IMG/VR virus record: IMGVR_UViG_3300044609_000148
Location: 1-27,584 of that record
Length of the DNA: 27,584 nt
Direction: 5' to 3' (one strand)
Source: a virus
The translations under genes and the position numbers were made by a program. The notes beneath the pieces are model-generated. The model worked only from the letters and a program-made list of their open reading frames with translations, was not told the DNA's origin and ran no database searches. Positions 6,622-12,654 of this stretch are shown here, piece after piece (position 1 is the first letter of the stretch; each line of letters starts with the position of its first letter).

Positions 6622-8960
6622 TAACAGAAAAAGTAGGTTGATTCGATAACGGATTCCGGTTCAAGGTCTCCGACAATCGGTGGGTCGGTCTCTGCCCCTA
6701 TGTGAGAGGCAAAGTCCCGCAGGTAATCGTGCTCGGCAAAGAGATGCATGTAGATCTCTCGTACAATGGAGGATAAGGTAGACATGTCCGTTGCACGACA
6801 AAGCACAGAATCGTGGATAAGAGCAATAGGTGCATCAAAACGTAAGACACTCAAATGCAACAGGCTAGCATCTAAGCTGTGAATAAGATTGGGAGCTGTT
6901 GCGTTCTTGTGATGGTTGAGATCAACCTCATCTGAATCATCAACTGCGACACTCATCTTGCAAGTGCCAAGAAGTTGTAGCTCAATTCTTACAAGGAGTT
7001 TCTTATTGAGCTTCTGGTGTACAACAAACCCTGATGGTGTTGTCCACTCAAGAAACTCCTTACCAGCTTTGATTGCATTAGCAACTTCTTGCTCGATCCA
7101 ACTCATAACAGCCATGGGACCAGGTACGACAACATCCATGGCATTGCGTACTGCTTTGACTGTTTTGGTTAGATCTTCAGTGCTAATCTCTACACCCTTC
7201 TCAGCTAGTGCGTCTCTGATGTACCCACGATTAGAGAACGGTTTAGCATTGTAAGGTACGGTCATTACGACACGCTTAACTGTCTTCCTATCCATGAAAG
7301 GTTGGATAGATTCAGGACAGTAAGGAGTAGCTGTTTCAGCAACTACCTTATATGCATCCTGTGGTTTATCACCAGGTAGGACATTCACAAGACGTGCGGT
7401 GGACTTATCCCTAGCAAGTCCTGCGAGGATTTGTAATCCTGAACAGGTTGCATCAGTTGCCACCATAAGACGTGTGAACTGCCTATCGGCAATTACGACA
7501 CAATGGTAGTACTCTTCAGCAGCAGCTAAGAACTGCCAAGGTTCTTCAACTGCTTCCCATAAAGGTAGATTACCAATTGGATCTGTTGCGATGAGTGTGA
7601 ATAACTCATGGTTATCTTTCGCCCATTCTAGTCGCTCAGTCATTGGTGCTTTATCAAGACCAAATGTAGTAGCTACTTGAAAGGCTAACCACTCCTCTGA
7701 TTCAGGTGTTACATAAGACCCATCAGCAAAGACTAAAAGACTTTTTCCAAAGTCTGTATCTTGAGGAGTAAGAAAGGCAGGAATAGGATAAGCTCTTCCT
7801 CTATAGTCAAAGCTCCAAGGAATGTAGAACCTAGCTACGTCCTTGAATCTATTCACTGCCTCCATAGTCATACGAGTACGACATGATTTCTTGAACTCTT
7901 GTGCGTTCAAGTTCATTGTCTCCGCCGCTGCTCTTCGATATGCCTTACGAGAATCATTGTTCTCTGCAATATCAAATGGCTTTGGTGGTAACTCATGATT
8001 CACAATAGGGAGGAACTTACCAACAGCTCGTTCCAATCTGTCTAGTTCTTCCGCTACCTCCACAATGAATGGATTAAGAGTGAAGGCAACCTTCTGAATC
8101 TTGTTCAGAAAGTTGATTGGTGTTTCTCCCTGTATACGGGACGGGTTGCCCCTCCGTACTAGATCGTGACCACGCATCACCTCATTGAGTATGTAGCCAC
8201 CAGCTCGCTCGTTTGTCCAATCATTAGGCTCGATGAGCATTGGCCAAGCAAGTGGAGCAAATAGCTCAGCATCAGCCATCACCTTGTCTTTGATTGAAAT
8301 GAACTCAGGTGTTGGGATGATGTAGTTAACTGTTCGCTTACCCTCTCTGCGTAGGTCCTTGGTGAACCATTGTGATGTCTCAATGATACAATCAAGTAAC
8401 CACCCACCTAACTTAATTCGGTTAGCCCTTCCCCATGTTTGCCATTGTTGGATATCACTACGGTTCATCAGTGTTTGAATGACCGTTAGCTTTTGATCAG
8501 TACCACATGACTTATGCCAGTAGTTCTTCTTCAAGGTATTGAGAAGACCAGGTGCACATCGCTCATAGTAACGCATCTGACACTCAGCCTCAACAGCTGA
8601 ACCAATTGCATCACATACTGATTGCGCCTGATCACTACCATCCTTGTAACTGAAGACCTTATCAAAGGTAAGCTTCAGTGCAATAGCAGCAGCAGCAAGG
8701 GGTTCTAGACCACTAATGTATTGTGCAATCTCTTTGAATGCAACACCATTCTGTCTCTCGTGTATTCGATGATTAGTATCTTCAATACGTTTGACAAGTA
8801 CTGGAAGAAGAAGATCAATAGAAGCTACACCATACACCGTAGCGGACGCATAGCTACGTTGCTGCAGTGCGTCTGTGTTATCCCTTAAACGCTTGAGACC
8901 TTGACGTATTTGATCACGCTCAAGCTGCACCTGTTCATCAATCTGAGCAGGTGTAGGCAT
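6621..8960 (-). CDS. Single-subunit DNA-dependent RNA polymerase (T7 gp1-like)
   Basis: A 779-residue T7-type RNA polymerase, shorter than T7's 883 as is usual in cyanophages. The active-site residues are visible: D503 in TDATCSGLQ (T7 D537), K562 and Y570 in KRVVMTVPY (T7 K631 and Y639), and D717 in LIHDS (T7 D812). Also present are FDYRGRAYP near 385, APNLIHSLDAS near 689 and the aromatic C-terminus YFFC, like FAFA in T7. It would transcribe the replication and virion genes from phage promoters. A good GGAGG lies seven bases before the ATG. A 27-base promoter-like element is embedded in the gene at 8125-8151. Confidence 0.98.
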   Translation of the reverse strand: MPTPAQIDEQVQLERDQIRQGLKRLRDNTDALQQRSYASATVYGVASIDLLLPVLVKRIEDTNHRIHERQNGVAFKEIAQYISGLEPLAAAAIALKLTFDKVFSYKDGSDQAQSVCDAIGSAVEAECQMRYYERCAPGLLNTLKKNYWHKSCGTDQKLTVIQTLMNRSDIQQWQTWGRANRIKLGGWLLDCIIETSQWFTKDLRREGKRTVNYIIPTPEFISIKDKVMADAELFAPLAWPMLIEPNDWTNERAGGYILNEVMRGHDLVRRGNPSRIQGETPINFLNKIQKVAFTLNPFIVEVAEELDRLERAVGKFLPIVNHELPPKPFDIAENNDSRKAYRRAAAETMNLNAQEFKKSCRTRMTMEAVNRFKDVARFYIPWSFDYRGRAYPIPAFLTPQDTDFGKSLLVFADGSYVTPESEEWLAFQVATTFGLDKAPMTERLEWAKDNHELFTLIATDPIGNLPLWEAVEEPWQFLAAAEEYYHCVVIADRQFTRLMVATDATCSGLQILAGLARDKSTARLVNVLPGDKPQDAYKVVAETATPYCPESIQPFMDRKTVKRVVMTVPYNAKPFSNRGYIRDALAEKGVEISTEDLTKTVKAVRNAMDVVVPGPMAVMSWIEQEVANAIKAGKEFLEWTTPSGFVVHQKLNKKLLVRIELQLLGTCKMSVAVDDSDEVDLNHHKNATAPNLIHSLDASLLHLSVLRFDAPIALIHDSVLCRATDMSTLSSIVREIYMHLFAEHDYLRDFASHIGAETDPPIVGDLEPESVIESTYFFC
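8125..8151 (-). promoter_or_regulatory. Candidate phage promoter element, copy A (inside RNA polymerase gene)
   Basis: On the minus strand this element reads GGGCAACCCGTCC, then CGTATACA, then GGGAGA. It agrees with a second copy at 14264-14290 at 25 of 27 positions. The end TATACAGGGAGA resembles the T7 promoter's TATAGGGAGA initiation region. It would drive transcription toward the end of the RNA polymerase gene and the replication genes. That it is a promoter is inference. It also codes for residues around GNPSRIQGE. Confidence 0.45.
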
Positions 8961-9076
8961 CAGTTATCCTCCAAATTGATGGGCACTTCTACCTCATCAA
9001 GACATACAAGTTGTGCAAGTTCAGGATACTGCTCGCTGAACTCTTCATTAAACTGTTCAATGGTAATGATGCTCAT
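8960..9076 (-). CDS. Small acidic protein just upstream of RNA polymerase (38 aa)
   Basis: ATG at 9076 to TGA, overlapping the RNA polymerase ATG by one base (TGATG). The product starts MSIITIEQFNEEF and ends VPINLEDN. It is strongly acidic and has no recognised family. The Shine-Dalgarno sequence GGAGG for the RNA polymerase lies inside its last codons. This may be a coupling leader for polymerase translation as much as a functional protein. Confidence 0.6.
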   Translation of the reverse strand: MSIITIEQFNEEFSEQYPELAQLVCLDEVEVPINLEDN

Positions 9077-9390
9077 CAGAAATCTCGGCCAGGTGGAATA
9101 AGAAGATGGATAGAGTCATGATCGCAGACAACAAACTCGCTATCTGCGTCAGACATTAACTCGTTGACTTTACGTTGAGCTGCTGCACGTTGACGGTAGA
9201 CATGTTCGCTTATCTTACGTGTCTTAGGATCAGTAACACGAATAATACACACAACAGAAGATGGTAACTCCCAACCACCTACCTTCCACGACATAACCTC
9301 TTCGAAGGTATGAGACTCGAACAGTTCATCAGGTGCGTCCTTGTATTCTTGCCAGTTGTTGTCAAAGTACTTTTTCTTCTTACCACTCAT
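9076..9390 (-). CDS. Early hypothetical protein (104 aa)
   Basis: The product begins with a lysine run (MSGKKKKYFDNNWQEYKDAP), continues with ESHTFEEVMSWKVGGWELP, a possible beta-strand SSVVCIIRV, and a basic helical segment RQRAAAQRKVNEL, and ends DSIHLLIPPGRDF. No membrane segment or recognised domain. Its stop overlaps the start of the 38-residue gene and its start overlaps the previous gene, so it is part of the last early operon before the polymerase. Function unknown. Confidence 0.75.
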   Translation of the reverse strand: MSGKKKKYFDNNWQEYKDAPDELFESHTFEEVMSWKVGGWELPSSVVCIIRVTDPKTRKISEHVYRQRAAAQRKVNELMSDADSEFVVCDHDSIHLLIPPGRDF

Positions 9391-9544
9391 CAGTTTGCCT
9401 CACATTTAACAGTTGATCGTTACGTTCACGGGACAACTCTAAAGCTTTCCATGCGGCTTGCTCAGAATCGGGTGCTAAGAGATACCAAACACCTGAACGA
9501 AGGGTGATCTCGTACTCACGAAGACCCTTGTAAGTCGTGTACAT
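9380..9544 (-). CDS. Early small protein (54 aa)
   Basis: ATG at 9544 to TAA. The product is MYTTYKGLREYEITL-SGVWYLLAPDSEQAAWKALELSRERND and so on, ending TDEW. A short beta-hairpin-like start followed by an amphipathic helix is the likely shape. It overlaps its downstream neighbour by 11 bases and the end of the small membrane gene upstream by 70. There is no strong ribosome-binding site, so translation may depend on the upstream gene. No family recognised. Confidence 0.6.
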   Translation of the reverse strand: MYTTYKGLREYEITLRSGVWYLLAPDSEQAAWKALELSRERNDQLLNVRQTDEW

Positions 9545-9618
9545 TTATTGTTAAGCGAGTGAACAAAGAGACCAAATGTGTAGCCACAAGTATATACAAA
9601 AGCGATACTTGCAGCCAT
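9475..9618 (-). CDS. Early small membrane protein (47 aa)
   Basis: ATG at 9618. The first half is hydrophobic (MAASIAFVYTCGYTFGLFV, one predicted membrane segment), the second half basic and polar (NNKCTRLTRVF). The start is chosen because its context, TTTCACACTCAT followed by A-ATGGC, is nearly the same as the context of the 186-residue gene starting at 11348. A longer frame opening at 9774 would overlap the 46-residue gene. A hairpin at 9635-9652 lies just upstream. The membrane end overlaps the next gene by 70 bases. Function unknown. Confidence 0.5.
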   Translation of the reverse strand: MAASIAFVYTCGYTFGLFVHSLNNKCTRLTRVFVSTRSPFVQVFGIS

Positions 9619-9631
9619 TATGAGTGTGAAA
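9614..9631 (-). repeat. Shared translation-start context, copy 1
   Basis: Seventeen of 18 bases agree with 11344-11361, spanning the start codon of the small membrane gene. The two sites also both follow a TGTAG-loop-CTACA hairpin. Confidence 0.7.
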
Positions 9632-9634
9632 AAC

Positions 9635-9652
9635 TGTAGGTATTGTCCTACA
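9635..9652 (-). promoter_or_regulatory. Leader hairpin TGTAGG/CCTACA
   Basis: A perfect six-base-pair stem with a six-base loop. On the minus strand it is followed by GTTTTT and then the shared start context. It could act as a weak terminator or as a translation-control structure for the 47-residue membrane gene. Confidence 0.5.
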
Positions 9653-9658
9653 AGTATA

Positions 9659-9799
9659 TCACTTGGTAGCTTGAAGTTTGGCATCAATCTTCTCCATGTA
9701 ACGTGTGCGTTGGTGCTTACCTCGAAGGATAGCATCTTTACATTGACGAGCAATCTCCTCAATGTTGATACCACGTTCTGTGTCGATGTTATACCGCAT
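9659..9799 (-). CDS. Early small basic protein (46 aa)
   Basis: ATG at 9799 to TGA. Product MRYNIDTERGINIEEIARQ followed by CKDAILRGKHQRTRYMEKIDAKLQ and a short end. It is mostly helical and basic, possibly nucleic-acid binding, but no family is recognised. It sits just after the 61-residue gene with three bases between them. It is followed by a small hairpin with a T-run on the transcript side. Confidence 0.6.
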   Translation of the reverse strand: MRYNIDTERGINIEEIARQCKDAILRGKHQRTRYMEKIDAKLQATK

Positions 9800-9802
9800 T
9801 AA

Positions 9803-9988
9803 TCAAATACCCTCGTTAAGTGCAACGTCAGAGAAATCATCAAGCCACGCATTAAGCGTAGCCCACTCATCTTCATTAAGTACCTTGCGTGAGTCATCAC
9901 ACAATAAGGCGTACCTAACTGCTTTCATGATTGGCTTGAACTCATCAGGGAAGACATCAACTTTTACTGCTGTGCTATGTACAGTCAT
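9803..9988 (-). CDS. Early small acidic protein (61 aa)
   Basis: Product MTVHSTAVKVDVFPDEFKPI then MKAVRYALLCDDSRKVLNEDE and WATLNAWLDDFSDVALNEGI. It is acidic with three likely helices. The start overlaps the stop of the gene before it (ATGA type). Phage proteins of this size and charge early in infection are often host-directed inhibitors, but nothing here shows a target. Confidence 0.65.
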   Translation of the reverse strand: MTVHSTAVKVDVFPDEFKPIMKAVRYALLCDDSRKVLNEDEWATLNAWLDDFSDVALNEGI

Positions 9989-10191
9989 TCTTTGTAATTA
10001 ACAAGGACAATTAGAGCATCAAACTCACCATATGTCATCTGGAATAACTCACGTCTACCACTTGAGTTAATCTCGACATCAAACCCCTCAGCATTGTGCC
10101 ACTCAGTGAGTGTTATAAAACTATCATCCTTAGCACAATGATCGTATGGCTTTAACTCAGTAAAGAGCTGGCGTACATTGTTGACTTTCAT
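9985..10191 (-). CDS. Early small protein (68 aa)
   Basis: Product MKVNNVRQLFTELKPYDHCA, then KDDSFITLTEWHNAEGFDVEI and a C-terminal half with FQMTYGEFDALIVLVNYKE. A mixed alpha/beta protein without membrane segments. The ATG at 10191 overlaps the TGA of the upstream gene by one base. A GTG one codon earlier is also possible. No family recognised, though FDVEI-FQMTYGEFDALI looks like a compact beta-sheet domain seen in other small phage early proteins. Confidence 0.68.
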   Translation of the reverse strand: MKVNNVRQLFTELKPYDHCAKDDSFITLTEWHNAEGFDVEINSSGRRELFQMTYGEFDALIVLVNYKE

Positions 10192-10454
10192 CACTCCTCC
10201 TTCAGATATTCAGTAAGTGCGTCCTTGATCTCATTCAAGCGGTTAACTTGATGCTCACACAACTTGACCCTATCTGTACGCTTGAGATCAACCACAAGGA
10301 AGTTACGAGCAAAGCACAGTACCTCACCTAGATCAGCACCGTAGATCTCAATGTGCTCATCATCAGTAGTGTAGAACGTAAACGACTCATCACCACTAAA
10401 ATAGTTGATGTGAGAGATGTTAGCGTGAACAGTGTAGTTGGTGGAAACTTTCAT
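10191..10454 (-). CDS. Early small protein (87 aa)
   Basis: Product MKVSTNYTVHANISHINYF, then an acidic beta-rich middle (DESFTFYTTDDEHIEIYG), a hydrophobic stretch LGEVLCFARNFLVV and a basic-acidic helical end LNEIKDALTEYLKEE. It starts two bases after the TGA of the previous gene. It resembles its downstream neighbour in plan (a short beta domain followed by a helix), so the two may be distant duplicates. This is an impression only. Function unknown. Confidence 0.68.
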   Translation of the reverse strand: MKVSTNYTVHANISHINYFSGDESFTFYTTDDEHIEIYGADLGEVLCFARNFLVVDLKRTDRVKLCEHQVNRLNEIKDALTEYLKEE

Positions 10455-10456
10455 GA

Positions 10457-10630
10457 TCAGTTGTTATCGTCGAAGTTGAAGTAGGTATCAATCTGTAGCC
10501 AGATGTGCTCCCTAGCTTTGAAGATAAACTCTTGCATCTTAGGATATGGCATGTCGTCGATAGCATATACTGCCAACTCTAAACCATCATCAATGCAGCT
10601 AGATAGTAGGCGCTGCTTGTTGACTTGCAT
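10457..10630 (-). CDS. Early small acidic protein (57 aa)
   Basis: ATG at 10630 overlapping by one base the TAA of the membrane protein upstream (TAATG). The product begins MQVNKQRLLSSCIDDGLELA, continues VYAIDDMPYPKMQEF and ends in a helical segment with WLQIDTYFNFDDNN. The C-terminus is acidic. No recognised family. The frame fits exactly between its neighbours, which is the main support. Confidence 0.62.
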   Translation of the reverse strand: MQVNKQRLLSSCIDDGLELAVYAIDDMPYPKMQEFIFKAREHIWLQIDTYFNFDDNN

Positions 10631-10788
10631 TAATTAAACATCTCCTCGTTTAGTTTGATCAGATCTTGATTGATCTTAGTTGCTTTGTAGTAACGATCAG
10701 TCACACGATTAGCACGTGAGTAAACAGCAAACGTAGTAAGTAGGCCAATGCTACCAATGATAGCAAGGATGATGTTGGATTCAGTCAT
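10630..10788 (-). CDS. Early small membrane protein with helical tail (52 aa)
   Basis: ATG at 10788, overlapping the TGA of the AbrB/ArdA-like gene by one base. Residues 5-23 (NIILAIIGSIGLLTTFAVY) form a clear membrane segment, followed by a basic stretch RANRVTDRYYKATK and an amphipathic helix NQDLIKLNEEM. Topology is probably N-out, basic side in the cytoplasm. No family recognised. Its coupling to the antirestriction-like gene may matter. Confidence 0.65.
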   Translation of the reverse strand: MTESNIILAIIGSIGLLTTFAVYSRANRVTDRYYKATKINQDLIKLNEEMFN

Positions 10789-11348
10789 CAGTTGTTGTGA
10801 AAGAAGAACGTACCGTTGTTAGTTTCAATGGTGTTAAAGTCATAGCGTAGGTTATGATCCCACACCTGTTGCCAGTCTACAGCATGTGCAATGGTCTCGC
10901 TAGGAGCCTCACACAATACTTCACATACAAAGTACTCGGCAAATTCTTTCTCTGCCCAGTACTCATCAGCTTGGTAGAAATAAGCATTCTCAAACTCACT
11001 CAATGTAGTGATACCGAGATCACCTAACTCATCAATGAATTCCATGATCTCTTCATGATCCCACTTCTCACCAAGTTGATCATGTACACCATCATACAAG
11101 TCCTTGGTGTCATTATCAAGCTCCTCATATTGTGCATCCTCAGCTTCTTGCTTGGATACATATGAAGGATCAAGTACTTCCTTAGCTTTCAACAATTCAG
11201 TGTAGAACTCTACAAATTGAGGCTTACCGTTATTGTAGACATAGCCAGAGTCAATTACTAGCTGCGTCCTTGAGACATGATCACTATTCTCGTTAACAAA
11301 GTCAATTAGTTGTTGACCAGTGTAACGAACTGGAGCACATGTTGCCAT
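10788..11348 (-). CDS. AbrB-like N-terminus fused to ArdA-like antirestriction domain (186 aa)
   Basis: The ATG at 11348 is preferred to an upstream start at 11453. Residues 9-57 (TGQQLIDFVNE, then SRTQLVIDSGYV, NGKPQFVEFYTELLKAK) match the pattern of the cyanobacterial AbrB-like regulators: TGKELL, a hydrophobic GYV step, and FxxFYxxLLxAKG. Residues about 100-186 resemble ArdA: an acidic helical region, LSEFENAYFYQADEYWAEKEFAEYF, then VDWQQVWDHNLRYDFNTIET and FFF. ArdA proteins mimic DNA and block type I restriction enzymes. The protein is very acidic, as that role needs. The domain matches are from pattern memory, not a search. A fusion of host-regulator-like and antirestriction-like parts would suit an early anti-host protein. 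Confidence 0.7.
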   Translation of the reverse strand: MATCAPVRYTGQQLIDFVNENSDHVSRTQLVIDSGYVYNNGKPQFVEFYTELLKAKEVLDPSYVSKQEAEDAQYEELDNDTKDLYDGVHDQLGEKWDHEEIMEFIDELGDLGITTLSEFENAYFYQADEYWAEKEFAEYFVCEVLCEAPSETIAHAVDWQQVWDHNLRYDFNTIETNNGTFFFHNN

Positions 11349-11361
11349 GATGAGTGTGAAA
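11344..11361 (-). repeat. Shared translation-start context, copy 2
   Basis: On the minus strand TTTCACACTCATCATGGC. It differs at one of 18 positions from 9614-9631 (TTTCACACTCATAATGGC). In both the ATG is a gene start and the protein begins Met-Ala. No purine-rich Shine-Dalgarno sequence is present in either. Confidence 0.7.
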
Positions 11362-11374
11362 CAAGGTGGACATT

Positions 11375-11393
11375 TGTAGCCGTGAAGACTACA
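11375..11393 (-). promoter_or_regulatory. Leader hairpin TGTAG/CTACA
   Basis: Five base pairs with a nine-base loop, about 26 bases before the ATG of the AbrB/ArdA-like gene. On the transcript it is preceded by TTTTC and followed by AAATGTCC. It matches the hairpin at 9635-9652 in stem sequence and position. Confidence 0.45.
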
Positions 11394-11449
11394 GAAAAGG
11401 AGACACATGTGTGCATCCTTTAGTGTAATCATCAAGTGGTAGATGTTAA

Positions 11450-11608
11450 TCAATCCTCATGAATAGGGAATACATCAAACACTTTCTCAGGGTATACTGC
11501 CCTACCCATACCTAGACGATACGCTTCATCGTACGTCTTTGCATCTACATATTCAGTGGCACATACACAGGTGTTGTGACCACGGTTATAGTTAACTTGG
11601 TAAATCAT
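11450..11608 (-). CDS. Early small protein (52 aa)
   Basis: ATG at 11608, two bases after the stop of the previous gene. Product MIYQVNYNRGHNTCVCATE, then YVDAKTYDEAYRLGMGRAV and YPEKVFDVFPIHED. Two neighbouring cysteines (CVC) occur early. The plan (a beta-strand, then a helix TYDEAYRLGMGRAV) recalls small phage proteins that re-sort covalent or metal sites, but no family is recognised. A longer frame begins at 11719 and overlaps the neighbour; the shorter start is preferred for spacing. Confidence 0.6.
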   Translation of the reverse strand: MIYQVNYNRGHNTCVCATEYVDAKTYDEAYRLGMGRAVYPEKVFDVFPIHED

Positions 11609-11610
11609 AA

Positions 11611-11895
11611 TCAAACAAACGACATCGAAGGAAGAACTTGTACACCTACTGCATCCTGACTGAATGCATTCTTGTAAGCAATAGCTACGTCCTTGATCTT
11701 GTCTGCACATGTAGTACATACAGTCACAAGTAACGTAGGCTCATGCTCACCCTTCCATACACCTTGAACGTGTTGTATTGTGTAACCCTCGAAGGCAACA
11801 TCTAACACACCCTCAATGAATGCACGAAGGTTGAGATCACCAACGTAACCACCATTGGGTATGTTACGACCAAAGAACAGTTGATAGGTTTGCAT
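11611..11895 (-). CDS. DUF3574-like early protein (94 aa)
   Basis: Product MQTYQLFFGRNIPNGGYVGD, then LNLRAFIEGVLDVAFEGYTI, a central VQGVWKGEHEPTLLVTVCT and the end IAYKNAFSQDAVGVQ. The order FGRNIPNGG, a helix ending in a phenylalanine-glycine turn, GxWKG, and AYKxxFxQxAV is that of DUF3574 proteins, which are of unknown function. The resemblance is from memory. Preceded by a GTAGC/GCTAC hairpin and a TTCACTTACAATTGTT leader. It starts the run of closely coupled genes below 11.9 kb. Confidence 0.7.
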   Translation of the reverse strand: MQTYQLFFGRNIPNGGYVGDLNLRAFIEGVLDVAFEGYTIQHVQGVWKGEHEPTLLVTVCTTCADKIKDVAIAYKNAFSQDAVGVQVLPSMSFV

Positions 11896-11915
11896 AACAA
11901 TTGTAAGTGAACAAT

Positions 11916-11938
11916 CGTAGCATTTTGTGTAAGCTACA
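11916..11938 (-). promoter_or_regulatory. Leader hairpin GTAGC/GCTAC
   Basis: A five-base-pair core with an eleven-base loop, 21 bases before the start of the DUF3574-like gene. On the transcript it follows TTTCTGTAGC, as the hairpin at 11375-11393 follows TTTTCTGTAG. Third member of the TGTAG-type leader set. Confidence 0.4.
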
Positions 11939-11942
11939 GAAA

Positions 11943-11960
11943 CCCATCGTAAGTGATGGG
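11943..11960 (-). terminator. Possible terminator after the 79-residue gene
   Basis: CCCATC/GATGGG six-base-pair stem with a six-base loop, 24 bases after the stop at 11984. On the minus strand it is followed by TTTCTG, a weak T-tract. It may only reduce transcription. Confidence 0.4.
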
Positions 11961-11983
11961 AGAGTGTAACTAACAGGTAACGA

Positions 11984-12223
11984 TCAAGCGTAGTTCAATG
12001 AGCACTCAAAGGTACGCTTAGCGTTGACCAGGTTCTCATTAACCCAGAAACCCAGGCTCATATTCTTGTTAGCAAGTAGGTTGAGAATAGCACGACGGCT
12101 TACGTTGAGGTAAGCGTAGCTATACCCATTCTTGAATACGACACAAGCAGTGCCACGGGCAGGATCAACAAGCAGACAATCGATAGCACCGGAAGTACGG
12201 TTGGTAACGTTGAAGCTGAACAT
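11984..12223 (-). CDS. KTSC-domain-like first early protein (79 aa)
   Basis: ATG at 12223 (a TTG at 12238 is the alternative). Product MFSFNVTNRTSGAIDCLLVD, then a segment VVFKNGYSYAYLNVSRRAIL, NLLANKNMSLGFWVNENL and KRTFECSLNYA. The pattern VxFxNGxxYxYxxVxxxxxxxLLxxxSxGxxxN fits the KTSC domain, a short domain of unknown role found in phage and bacterial proteins. It is the first gene after the host-type promoter and the long structured leader, so it is probably the first phage protein made. A strong hairpin at 12249-12286 lies just upstream. Confidence 0.65.
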   Translation of the reverse strand: MFSFNVTNRTSGAIDCLLVDPARGTACVVFKNGYSYAYLNVSRRAILNLLANKNMSLGFWVNENLVNAKRTFECSLNYA

Positions 12224-12248
12224 GTAAACAAAAGACAAGTGGATAGTT

Positions 12249-12286
12249 GCGTCTTAGCGTGTCGCTTTCACCGCTACAACAGACGC
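12249..12286 (-). promoter_or_regulatory. Strong leader hairpin before the first early gene
   Basis: GCGTCT at 12249-12254 pairs with AGACGC at 12281-12286, and TAGCG at 12255-12259 with CGCTA at 12272-12276, leaving a four-base bulge and a twelve-base loop. It lies 26 bases before the ATG at 12223. It may protect the 5' end, be cut by RNase III, or regulate translation. Confidence 0.55.
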
Positions 12287-12410
12287 ATGAAACCCATGAG
12301 CAAACTTGTATACCGCATGTGGGTCTGCGGGGTGACGGCTAGTCGCCATCTGTACTGGTGCTCACCCTTCTCGGCGTGGCACGGCTGGCACCTAAGGAGT
12401 GTACCCTAAC

Positions 12411-12440
12411 CCACAACTGGAACCCGCTCGGCAGTTGTGG
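12411..12440 (-). promoter_or_regulatory. Nine-base-pair hairpin in the early leader
   Basis: CCACAACTG and CAGTTGTGG form a perfect stem with a twelve-base loop. It lies within the transcript expected from the promoter at 12502-12530, about 60 bases from the predicted RNA start. Confidence 0.6.
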
Positions 12441-12501
12441 CGGCAGTGACTCGTGGTCCTACTCAGCCTTGGCTATTGAGTTTTCGAGGTTCGATGCTCT
12501 C

Positions 12502-12530
12502 ACCATAGCATGGCTGGAGCGGTTTGTCAA
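12502..12530 (-). promoter_or_regulatory. Host sigma70-type promoter for the early genes
   Basis: On the minus strand TTGACA (12530-12525, perfect -35), a 17-base spacer, and TATGGT (12507-12502), which keeps T, A and final T of the -10 hexamer. TGC before it gives an extended -10. The RNA would start near 12495 and run through about 270 bases of leader to the first early gene. This is where T7-like phages have promoters for the host RNA polymerase. Confidence 0.65.
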
Positions 12531-12625
12531 GGAGTGGTGGTCGGCTTGTCAGGTGGCACAGTGCCAAGGACTGCTTGCCGTATTCAGTTGGTGGTGTCTC
12601 TCATCTCTTCTGGTTGAAGTTTCGA

Positions 12626-12654
12626 GACTCTCCTCACCCTTAACAGGGAGAGTC
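12626..12654. repeat. Hairpin GACTCTCC/GGAGAGTC
   Basis: A perfect eight-base-pair inverted repeat with a loop of about 13 bases, upstream of the early promoter as read on the minus strand. No T-tract follows. Tested as a tRNA arm and rejected. Confidence 0.5.
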
